In this document: piece after piece, positions 1 to 11,500 of the stretch
Position numbering within the stretch: position 1 is the first letter of the stretch
How the letters are laid out: each line of letters opens with the position of its first letter
Assembly (NCBI GenBank): GCA_038277395.1
Contig: CM076193.1
Span: 123,782,133 to 123,846,132, forward strand
Length of the DNA: 64,000 nt
Direction of reading: 5' to 3'
Origin: Dryocosmus kuriphilus
Taxonomy: Eukaryota; Arthropoda; Insecta; Hymenoptera; Cynipidae
The notes under the pieces: model-generated
The model's database searches: none
Seen by the model: the letters and a program-made list of their open reading frames with translations, nothing else
Told to the model about the DNA's origin: nothing
Made by a program: the position numbers and the translations under genes

Positions 1-644
1 GGTTCCTCAACAGAATAATGCGTAAAAATAACATTATATTTGAATTAAACGAAGTGCAGTATTTTTTTATGAGTAGCATTATCAAAAAGGGATTGTGCCA
101 TAATGTGTTTATCACTTACTTGTCGTTATTAAATTTAAAAAATTTAAAAATGTGTTTTCTGCATGGCGAAGTAACTTTTATTCTCTGGTAATTTTTCAAT
201 TTTTACTGAGATAACATTTTTTTTACTTGTTTTTTTTTTGTTCTTTGTATTCGAAGGACACTTGACTTTCAAAATTTCCACAAAAGGAGTTTTCTAATTT
301 TGAGGAACAACGCAATTAATTTTTTTTTTATTGGCTGCTGTGGAAATTTTTATTGTCAAGTGTCCTGAGAATACAAAGAATGAACAAAAACAATTCAAAA
401 AAATTTTATCTCTGTAAAAATTGAAAAATTACCAGAGGGTAAAAGTTATTTTGCCATGCAGAAAACACATTTAAAAAATTTTTTAATTTAATAACGACAA
501 GTAAGTGGTAAAACACATTATGGTACAATCTCTTTTTGATAATGTTACTTATAAAAAAGTACTATACTTCGTTTAATTCAAATATAATGTTATTTTTATG
601 CATTATTCAGTTGAGGAACCTATCCAGTTGAGGACACTCTGCCC
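1..644. mobile_element. Long foldback (MITE-like) element, left end outside window
   Basis: Bases 1 to about 300 are repeated in reverse complement from about 320 to 620. The arms start GGTTCCTCAAC and end GTTGAGGAACC. The centre lies near 310, flanked by a pair based on GACACTTGAC and GTCAAGTGTC. A further end motif continues to 644 and is followed by TA, so a Tc1/mariner-type target duplication is possible; the matching left end would be before base 1. There is no coding sequence. It lies in what should be the last intron of the FICD gene. The inverted repeat is seen directly; the class is inferred. Confidence 0.75.
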
Positions 645-1362
645 TACATATAAAATTCTGTAAATACCAATCAATATTAATAAAATAGTAAAAGCATTAT
701 TTACGAAACCGCAACTTATGATTTTATCAAAAATAGAAACCTAAAACTGCTCTATTTTTTTAGTCTTTTTTATTTCATAATAGTGTTAAACAAAAAAGTT
801 TTTTTTTTAAATCGCAAAATTCTTATTGAAAATAAAAAATAATAAGCAGCGTAAATTTTGTCCACTTTTTCATTTCATTAAATGTTAAGCAAAATACTGT
901 ATAAATCCCTTTACTTAAAGGGACCAATAAAAAAAATAAGGAAAAAATAAATACTGAATACACAGATCATCTAAAACAAAATCAGGCAATGCAAATTGAC
1001 GAATTATAAAATTATCGAAACTTGAAATGACATGATTTTTAATTTACGAAATATAAAATCCCGAATTATATTGCAAAATTTCCAAATTTACAATTAAATA
1101 ATAATAAAATCAATGAATTATTAAGTTCCCGTAAATTTTTTTTTTTAATCACAAAAATATAAGATTGTAAAATAAAACAGACAGTATCTATATAGGTAAG
1201 GATACTAAAAACATGTCCCCTTCTCCTTTACAAGTTCGTACTTTCAGACTCGACTGTGTTATAAACGCACATAAACGTACGGACTGTACTGTTACTGGAA
1301 TACAATTGATATTAAATACAATAATAATTTTTTTTTTTTAATAAAAATGAATTATTTCTTAC
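645..1362. other. AT-rich intron sequence, no gene seen
   Basis: On the minus strand this follows the donor site of FICD exon 3. I searched it for the next FICD exon, which should carry the HPFxDGNGR motif, and found nothing like it on the minus strand. Confidence 0.5.
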
Positions 1363-4300
1363 CTTACGGGATGCAGCCGAATAGCTCTCTCGCTGTTGAG
1401 CCAGGAAGCAAATTCTTCCATCAGGAAGTGAATATCTCCAGGACCTGGGGGAATATGTCCACCGACGTAAACTTGAGTTCTTCGAAATTGTCCACCTTCG
1501 ATAGGGTCTACGTGCCCCAACACACGCCTGTGAATCTCCAGGATGTCCTTTATAGAAATTGAGCCAACCCTAAATATTTAATCAAAGATATTTCATATTC
1601 GCTTCACTAATTTCTAAATTACAATTTAAAAAAATATATAAACAATTAGTGTCTCTGAACAGAATAATTTATTAACAAACTAAAATACATAATTAATTTA
1701 ATCTGGAAAAAGATCCAGAAAAAACTGGAAAATGTAAACTGTTAGTATTTTGGAAGATTTTATTTTTTGAAGCCAAATACTTTTTAAATAGAAATGTTAA
1801 CTTTAAGAAATAAGTGAAATCTCATGGAAAAGGTGAGAAAAATATTTGCTTAATAGTGATAGCACTGATAATGGCGATCACATTATTTCCATCTAAATAT
1901 GCTGAAAAACAGCCTTTTTGCAAAATCCTGAGGTGCTAGACAAATTTTGCTGTCAGATTCGGATTTAGTGCAAAAAATTATGTGAGAAAACACCTTCAGA
2001 TCTTAGTGGGGAAATAAAAGTCTCATTTTTGTAGGCCTGTGTAATTTACAAACAAGACTAAATATTATAGAATATTATAGAATCGTATTTTTTAATATCA
2101 GCTGCCTTAATTAAATTGTGATACAAGCAAACATAAGTGGACGCATTCCTTGCCCTAAGATGTCTTTCTTTTCAGCCAATAAAAATGTATGTAATTTATT
2201 GTAATTTAAAAAAAAAACTCTAAAATAATAATAAAACAATTACATTAAATAAAAAGGTGATAAATTATAGAAGAGAGAATGAAACGAGCTGTTAATCCGA
2301 CTTCCAGAAATCTCCTGTTGTACATAAAAGAATTCTCAATATTTTCAATTCTATTTTCAGCAAAGACATTTTACGACAGGGAAAATCGACGTGTGATAAA
2401 TTTTTCGTAGAATGCTCACATTTGAAAAGTGCGATCACTTTCAGAAGAACAGCAAGCTGTATTATATGCATTCCAGTCCGGCGCATTTGATCTAATTATT
2501 AGTAAAGTTAATATACACAAATCACCAGTTAGTACCTAAACTGACTAATATTTTAACGAATATTATTATCAGTATAATTATTTGTTAATTAATTAGTTGG
2601 TTAACTAATGTATTTTTGAATGAAGGGGAAGATAAAGTGGATTAAGAACCAAAACCAAAAAATCATATATTAAATTGTAAGGAAAAACGTCAAATACTCC
2701 AAAGTTATTATTTAGTTATTTTTAAAGAGCACTTTTAATTTGGCAGTATTCAAAGTAGGATAGCACACAATGATTTGATTTTTGATGCACTCGAATTTAA
2801 AAACATTTATTTTATCTTTTTAAAAAAGCTTATGTTAGATAAGAGTGTATCAAAATATTTAATATTAATTTGCAATAAATCATTGTTAAATTTATTTGAA
2901 TTTTTCAAACGACCACACTGACGTACTTAATATGTAAAAAATTTAAATTACCTATTTACAAGAGTCGCATTAATATATTTCATCGCAGCATCCAGCCCAA
3001 GAATTTCATTATGCTCATCTATACTTTTTCCAGCGACAGCAGTTCTTGTCTCGACGATGGCTCTCGTCTGTGCCAAGTTCATCGTATTGCCCTCGATTCC
3101 CACCGTGTGGTAAATATGCTGAAAATATGCTTCCTTTTTCGCCCTGATGAGTGCAGCATCGCTATCAGGAATAGCAGAAAGGGCATTTCTCTTTTCATCA
3201 ATTCTTCTGAGCATTATTCGATCTAGCTCCTCAACCACTCTGGCTGTTCTTTCTTTGTTGATTAAAGCACTTTCGTGATTTGGTTGGTAGGTCAAAGCAC
3301 GAACGTAATACTCATTCGCCTTGACTATGTCATTCTGAGTGTGTTCCAAAAATTCTCCATAGCGATTCAAAATATCAGGATGCTCTGGAGCAAGTGCAAC
3401 CGCATGTTGAAAAAGCTTCACAGCTTTTTTCTGCTTACCAGAATGCTTCATTTCCAGGGCCAAATGCAAAGAGGTAAGAGCTTCTGCAACAGAAGCTACG
3501 TTGTTGTGGGAATCCCATTTTTCGATTAAATCTGGCGAATTTGTGATTCCGAATATTCCACCATCGTAGGGATTCAGGAAATTCTCTGCTGGAAGGGGTG
3601 AAAAAACTCTAGCGCTACCTAGAAAAAAAAAAATGAATTCATTAGTTTTATTGCTGAAAAGTAAAGTCTTGAAATCTGAATTAATGAAAACGTACTGTCT
3701 ACCGTTTAACGGAATTTCCGTAACTAGCTTTATACTTGATAGGTTAGTTTTACTTTATTTTGAATTAAATAAATTATCTGATTATTTTCATTTTATATAA
3801 ATTGGTTCCACATTATTTAAAATTCTTCTTAGACAATATTATCAATTCATTAATGAAAAGGGAGAATAAAGTAAATATTTATTTTAGTTTTTATTCAATC
3901 TTCTAATTTGGAAAGAATATACTATCAAATCTCCAGAACAATTTAAAATTCCCAAGCTTTTTTGGGTCGTTTCTCTAAATCTAATTTCTCTGGTCAATTA
4001 TTTATTTATAATTTGAAGAAAATGTAACTAGACATTCTACATTACGATATGTATGCCAAAACAAAATCTTCCTTTCTTAAATTTCGAGATATTAAAAGTT
4101 GAAAGATTTTACTTATTAAATAGTAAATACCATATAAATTTCAAATTTATTTGCAAGTGTAAAATTCAAGGCTGGAAGTATTCTAATGCGAGATTCGAAT
4201 GAAGTAATATCGTAATAAATCTCAAAGTCTTGGCCATATTTTAAGGGAACCGTTCCATTTCAAATCCGGCGGTCATGACGAAAATTTAACAGTTCTGACA

Positions 4301-4701
4301 GCAACGTCAGCAAAATTCTCAGCGATTATATTTGAGTGAGAATAACCGAAATACGTTCATTTTAACTGACCTCATCGATCTCTGTTGAAAATATTGAAAA
4401 ATATATCCAAAACAAATAATCAAAACTTAACCTCCAAATTCGGAGAACTCCAAATTGACAAAAGGCTATATATATAAATAATCGCTAATTTTTACTTACC
4501 AGAGAATTCGGATGTTATTTCGCAGAAATATCGTTGTAAAAGAGTTCCTATAAAAGCGACAGCGATACCGGCAACGAAAACGAGAAGAACAATAATTTTA
4601 TTCGGAACCATATCGTCCTTATCTTTGGGAGTTTTTTCATTCTTTAAGTATAATGGACTTGAAAAATCCGATTGACAGTCACTTCCACAGGATGGGGGCA
4701 T
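1363..4701 (-). CDS. FICD: Protein adenylyltransferase FICD (Fic domain), 3' end outside window
   Basis: Fic-family ER enzyme that attaches AMP to, and removes it from, the chaperone BiP. Exons by splice signals: 4701-4500, 3618-2952 and 1569-1363, in matching phases. Exon 1 encodes a short N-terminus and one membrane segment (about residues 31-55, NKIIVLLVFVAGIAVAFIG), as expected for a type II ER protein. Exon 2 encodes two TPR-like repeats (HPDILNRYGEFLEH; NEYYVRALTYQPNHES) and the autoinhibitory helix motif TVGIEGN, containing the regulatory Glu. Exon 3 encodes the start of the Fic fold (ISIKDILEIHRRVLGHVDP, the flap RRTQVYVGG, then LHPV). The catalytic HPFxDGNGR motif is absent, so at least one more exon must lie left of base 1. 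The three exons are open as read. The gene is divergent from BCKDHA. The family call is secure; exon ends are manual. Confidence 0.9.
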
Positions 4702-5521
4702 TTTCCACTATCTCGTTCATCAGTCAATGTCCTTTTTTGTGATATTTTCGGTATAAAAACGATTAAATTCACTGACGATCCTAACCTCACATACTTATTC
4801 GCTGACGTTTACGTTTCACTGGGATGATGACAGTTGACACATATAAGTATGACAGGCGCCCAACGTATGTGCGTAAAACCATGAAAACCATCAATGAACT
4901 ACTACCACACCAATTTTACAATGCATGTGGTCAAATTTTATTGGTCAATGCAGAATGCTGATTGCTGATAGGATATCTCAAGAGCGTAATTATAAAACGC
5001 GCAAAGAACCCCCTTCCTAATATTGTACTAAATATTAAAGACTGAAAATATAAACGAATATTAAAATAAAAGGATTCTTTCATTTAATAATATGTTTGAA
5101 ATAAATAAAACTAACAAAATAAATAAATAAATAAATGGAAAGTAATTTTTAAATGAGAAAAATATTAATTTTGTAATAGACGACCCTGAAAATAAAAGTG
5201 TTTTTATCCAACTGTTATGAAATGATGCTTTTCCTCATTTCTTTACGAGTTTAATGATAAGAACTGTTTTGAAGAAAGAGAAAATAGTATTTAAAATATT
5301 CCAGTTTTGTAGATTTTGCTGTGTAATTTTTTTTATTTTGTGCAATAAGAAATTATTCTTTTTCTTTATTTTACATAAATTATTGTAAATGTTGTAAATT
5401 TATGCCACTGCGTCACGAGTTGTTGGTTCAACGGCCCATTGTGAGTGATAAGATTCTTGTCAAACAATAACGAAGAGACCAATTTATTTCAAGAAAAGTT
5501 CAAGTGGTTTTCATTTCGAAA
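4702..5521. promoter_or_regulatory. Divergent intergenic region between FICD and BCKDHA
   Basis: About 820 bp separate the two start codons, which point away from each other. The region should hold both 5' leaders and core promoters. It has two less AT-rich patches (about 4790-4930 and 5400-5470). I see no clear TATA box or known operator, so the regulatory role is inferred from position only. Confidence 0.45.
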
Positions 5522-8500
5522 ATGTCTTCTAAAGTATTTTTGAAGAGGATTCACAATTTTGCTGTCTCTTCTGGAAGTGTAAGTCTCATTCAGAAATTAT
5601 TTTAAATGTATTTGTTAAAGATTTTGCATTCAAAATTTTTTTAACCAGAAATTAGTATCTTTTAGTCATTTTTTTTTAAAACTATTATAATTATTTTCAT
5701 TATTTTAAGTTAATATCATATAGCATACAAATTGTTTAAATCAATTTAAACAGTATTTTTTCACCACGTTTAATGTTTCGAGTAAATTATTATTAGGTAT
5801 TTTTTTATTAGTTTATTGGGCACTTATTCAATATTAATGAATTAAGAATTTTTAATCAACTGAAAGCCTTCAAAATTGAACATTTTAAAATTATGTAATG
5901 AATTCTGCTCATAATAATGTATTTAAAAATATTATAAAAGTTAATCTTTTGCTTTAATTTTAAGTTCAACTCTCCAGGATTTAATTTTTATGATTTATAA
6001 AATATAAGTTTAAATAAATTATATAATTTCGATAGTGAATATTAAATATTGCAGGTAAAGCAAATGAATACAGCGACAAGAGAACCCCCATTTATGGGAA
6101 TTAAGAACAAATTCACAGACGTTTTAAAATTTACAAATGCAGAATCCTACGACCCCATACCGGTTTACAGAATTTTGCAGCCTCCTGGACAAACTGAAGA
6201 TAAAAATCTCAAGGTGCAAAAATTAGTATTTTGTTTAATTTCGACTGAACTCTTCTGAACACATAACAACGATAAATTATAAATATTTAATTATAGTTAG
6301 ATAAAGAAACCCTGAGAAAAATGTATACTAATATGGTGACTATTGGAATAATGGATAAGATTCTCTACGAATCTCAAAGACAGGGTCGAATTTCATTTTA
6401 CATGACAAATTCAGGAGAGGAAGGTGTGCAAACTGGATCTGCAGCTGCTTTCACTCTGAAAGATGTTATTTATGCACAATATAGAGAAGCTGGTAGGTTG
6501 AACAAATTATCTATTTTTTAAAAGTTCAAGTCATAATTTAAAGGCCGTAGCAGGATAAGCATGGTCTGGGTGCCCCCGCTCGGATGTGATCCATATTGTG
6601 GGGGCAAATAGCTACCCCTATAAAATAAATTTACCCTGAGTATCAACTTAAAAAAAAGAATTTTGCAAATGTTATAAACAAATTTTGAAAATCAAAAAAT
6701 CAAATTTTCTCGAAAACGGCTTAACCGATCATGATGGTTAAAATATGTATTATAGAGGGTACTGAGGGGGTTCCGAAAAAAATTCAAGAACCAATTTTGT
6801 TGATAATAAGGGGATAAATAAAAAAAAAATGTTTGTAAATAATTTTTTTGAAAGGAAGTAATTCTGGTACACCAACCATTTTTTCCCTAAATCATGCTCA
6901 CACTGAAGGCTTCAAAATATATTTTTGATGAAATGATCAAAGCATTACTTCATAGTTAAAAAAAATAAAAACTATTTGTTTGCCCCTCAAATGTATGCAA
7001 TTCCATGAGAATGAGGGGCCAACTTACTTTTTAGCTAATGACGTCATAAGTTATATGCAATGGTGTAATAAAAACCAGATGCAACAACATTATTCGATTA
7101 AAAACACATTTCGTCGTAAATTCCCTAGTCACAGTGTCAATTGATTAAAAAAAAAAAAAAAAATTATAATATAAGTAGATAGAAAATTACTTCTCTTCGT
7201 TTACTGCTGACATTAGCCAAAATAATTTCATGTTTGCCCAGGATGCACCACGTGGAGGTCGTCAGTCAGATTAGCATCCCTTACTTTATTTACACTATAT
7301 ATAACTATATACAACTATATACATCCTGTAATAATAACTTAACAAAACATATATACACTATATACACACACGACACCCAACAATTTATATATATACACTT
7401 CATATGCACAAAACATATTATGTATATTATTTTAAAGCTGCGGATTAGTCGTCGTCACTGTTTTCTTCAATGACAGAATGAATATTCTGTTTTGTGAATA
7501 AATCACTGAGGATCTCAGCTGGTCTTACGATTTTTGCTAAATACCTCGCGTTTGATAAATAGTATACGATAGCAGCTATATGTGAACAACAACCAACAGT
7601 TCTTCGGCCATTTGAACACTCGCAGGCATACCTCTGGATGCCAGAAACGCCGACGCTGTTTGGCTTGTATTCAACGAAGCATCTGTATAATTTTCGGGAG
7701 ACATGTCTTGATTGGACCTGAACTTTAAGGATGTTAATCGCATCTTTTACGAATTGCAGATTCATGGATCCATCTTCGTTTATCATCTCTGCTAAGAAAC
7801 TGCTTGAGAGAGTTGATATGAACCGGTAAACAAGATTTTTAAGTCTTTATCTGTCATCTCTGGGAAATCAAGAATATCGTTAGACGTAATACTTTGGAAA
7901 ACCACTCTCTTGCGGAACCAGCCGTTTTCCTCGGCTTCTACTGCCAAAGTGTTCTCGACATTGTTCTGCTGTTTCATTCTTTCAACAATTTCATCTGAGA
8001 ATTCTTCATCTGATCGGAGTTCTTTTCCAAAATGGTTATGTAAGAAAGCTGCGATTCTAAAGTACATCCCGATGTTTGGAAGCAATTTGTTGTCGATCAC
8101 TTTATCGATGAGACGATACTTCTGTTTGATGATACCGTGAACTGCCTCCATTGCCCAACGAATTTTAGTCACGAATCGAGATTCATTGGATTCGACAGTT
8201 GGCAACTGACTTCGTTTTCCTTTTAGGGCTGGCATTAATACAGTGAACCCTTTCATTTCCAGAAAATCTTTTATGTCTCGAAAACCGCGATCGAGTACGA
8301 AGATATCTCCTTTGTTCATCAGTGTGCACAGATTATTGGACTCATTAATAATGGATTTCATTATTGTAGCATCATTCTGTTGTGCCGTGTACGGCCCAAG
8401 CATGTCGATTACATGCCCAGTAGTTGTACAGATCGTGAAAGGTTTACAGAGTGGGGTCTTCTTGTGTCCTGAAAATGACTTTCTTTGGTACTCGTTGTTG

Positions 8501-11500
8501 CTGCTTTTCTGATGACGAGCATATGTACCATCACAAATCAGCATTAGCTTGTCATATGAATTGTACAACTTCTTTGAGATTTCCGTAGAATGGAAGTCTA
8601 TCAGATCACGTCTAGATGTACCACGGAATCCAAAGTGAGAAGGAAATACATCCTTTTTAAATGACTTTATTATGGATGCGCTATATTCTGAAACGAGCTG
8701 TTCTTGTTGAAGTTGCAGAATAGATGCAATCATTTTGTTTGAGTTCCCTGTTCGTAGTTTAAGCAAAAAAACTACTAGGGCTTGTGTGACGGTCCGAGTC
8801 TGTGTATCTCGCAATGATGTCATCATTTCTCGTAATTCAATTACATTATCCCAAGTTAAACCAGTGAATAAATGCAATTCTTTTTCAGGTAGAGAAAAAT
8901 CTCCGATTCTGTCAAGAATTGTGGTGTCACATTCAACCCTTAGACCTTCTAATAAAAATGATAAGTCCGAAACCCTAAGGTCTGTGAAGTTCGAGTACGT
9001 TTGCAAAAAACCTAAATCTCGATCGAAAAAACGCTTTTTAATCAGATGTTCGCGACAGCACCGGTTACCTTGTGGAATAAATATCTTTTTTTGAATGTAC
9101 GATTGTTTGCGAGCTTCTGGTGGAACTAATGTTAAATCTTGTGCTTTATGGCATACACAACAGTATTTGTGTGTCGAAACAGTTCTTGCGATTTGCATAT
9201 GAACATATTCTTCGTTGTCCACGGTTTTACATCTTAAATCTGCATGAAACATCGGATCTTCTGCATCTGATTCTGATAGAACATTTTTGGTATCAGAATC
9301 TGACGGATATTCTGTCGCAGAACTTATGTTAGGAGCCTTCTTTTCATCATTCAACTTCCTGCGTTTGTACATGACAACACGACATCTTCCACACAGGACG
9401 TCGTTGATGGCGATTTGTTTGTCTAGACCGACAGAAAAAGCAATCGCTTCGTTTTCAGTTTCAACTACTTTTCTTTTGCCAGATACTGTTTTTACGAACC
9501 TATGGCAAGAAATACATTTGGGATTTTTTGGAATGCGATCGTCATGAGCATCCATTATATCGCTTTAAGAATTGAGCAAATATACTAATGAGAAGAATTA
9601 TGACTCCTGTAAAGAGCAATTAGGTCTTCTGGTAATAAAATGCAGGGAAATCACGCCCATACCTCTATGTGAAACTAGGTGTATGATATATGACAATTGC
9701 ACTCATCGGCACTAAGGAAGAAGAAAGTGAAATCGTTTCGTGCTAAGTTGAAGGGTACTATGAGAGAACACATTTGAACTTTACGAAGATATACCTATTA
9801 GGTACAAATAGAAACAACTGAGAATATGGTACTTTTGACCAAATATCGAATGACTTAAATCGTTTGATACAACTGAGAACAAAATAAACTCGTAAACCTT
9901 AGTACAACACGTTAAAACTATAAGTATAGCAGTTGAGCTTGGATGAAAATCGCTACGAGGAACTGAGATCATTCCGCGATTAAAAATAAAAGTAAATCAC
10001 AAATGATAGTACAGTACACGTGAGCATGAATACATGTGTACACTTATTGAGAATGAATCAAAATACTTGAGAATTAGTTGCCACTCTCAGTCGAGGCAGG
10101 AGTTTTGTGCATACGAAATGTATACAGTAATCCTTCTGAGTACTGCCAGAACAAACAACGCAAAACTGGTATGCTCGCATTAAGTGTAAAACAGTCAATA
10201 GTTCTTTTCTCTTACAGAAAACTATTTGACTGACGACCTCCACGTGGTGCATCCTGGGCAAACATGAAATTATTTTGGCTAATGTCAGCAGTAAACGAAG
10301 AGAAGTAATTTTCTATCTACTTATATTATAATTTTTTTTTTTTTTTTTAATCAATTGACACTGTGACTAGGGAATTTACGACGAAATGTGTTTTTAATCG
10401 AATAATGTTGTTGCATCTGGTTTTTATTACACCATTGCATATAACTTATGACGTCATTAGCTAAAAAGTAAGTTGGCCCCTCATTCTCATGGAATTGCAT
10501 ACATTTTAGGGGCCAACAAATAGTTTTTATTTTTTTAAACTATGAAGTAATGCTTTGATCATTTCATCAAAAATATATTTTGAAGCCTTCAGTGTGAGCA
10601 TAATTTAGGGAAAAAATGGTTGGTGTACAGAATTACTTCCTTTCAAAAAAATTATTTACAAACATTTTTTTTTTATTTATCCCCTTATATCAACAGAATT
10701 GGTTCTTGAATTTTTTTGGAACCCCCTCAGTACCCTCTATAACATATATTTTAACCGTCATGATCGGTTAAGCCGTTTTCGAGAAAATTTGATTTTTTGA
10801 TTTTGCAAAATTTGTTTATAACTTTTGCAAAATTTTTTTTTTTAAGTTGATACTCAGGGTAAATTTATTTTATAGGGGTAGCTACTTGCCCCCACAATAT
10901 GGATCACATCCGAGCGGAGGCACCCAGACCATGCTTATCCTGCTACGGCCTTTAATCTAATTCTTTCATTGTTTAATTTTAATTTGAAAAGGCTTAACTA
11001 CTTTAATCAAACAAAAATTAAAATAAATAACATTAAATAATTAATTTTCAATTTGAAATCGAATTTTTTAGGTGTATTACTCTATCGGGGTTACAAATTA
11101 TCTCAGTTTATAAATCAATGCTATGGAAATCACGAAGACAAGGGAAAAGGAAAGCAAATGCCTGTTCATTATGGATCGAAAGAATTAAACTTTGTAACTA
11201 TTTCCTCTCCTCTAACAACACAACTTCCACAAGGTAAACAAACAAAAATAACTTAATAAAAAATATTGAACATACATTTCATTTTAAATATATTTTCGAA
11301 AAATGTAATTTATTTGACTTTATTTCCAAAGCTGTTGGAGCTTCTTACGCTCTGAAAAGATCAAAAACGAAAGCTTGTGTAGTTTGTTATTTTGGAGATG
11401 GAGCTGCAAGTGAAGGAGATGCTCACGCTGCTTTTAATTTTGCTGCGACTCTCGATTGCCCGATTATTTTTTTCTGGTGACTTTGTTTATCCTAATCAAT

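Larger units (their letters stand above)
6542..10951 (-). mobile_element. TTAA-flanked DNA transposon (Kolobok-like) in BCKDHA intron 3
   Basis: TTAA flanks both ends (6538-6541 and 10952-10955). Inverted termini begin AGGCCGTAGCAGGATAAGC and run about 720 bp (6542 to about 7270, and about 10227 to 10951), with only scattered differences. The interior carries one long transposase reading frame on the minus strand plus a short SWIM frame, then about 650 bp of non-coding DNA. TTAA duplication is typical of Kolobok and piggyBac elements; the DDE pattern is not that of piggyBac. The near-identical termini suggest a fairly recent insertion. The superfamily name is an inference. Confidence 0.87.

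Noticed and set aside
1347..1562. Plus-strand 71-codon frame
   Set aside because: The minus strand of the same segment encodes Fic domain exon 3 with matching splice sites.
7910..9547. Several plus-strand frames over the transposase
   Set aside because: They are shadows of the 587-residue minus-strand transposase frame.
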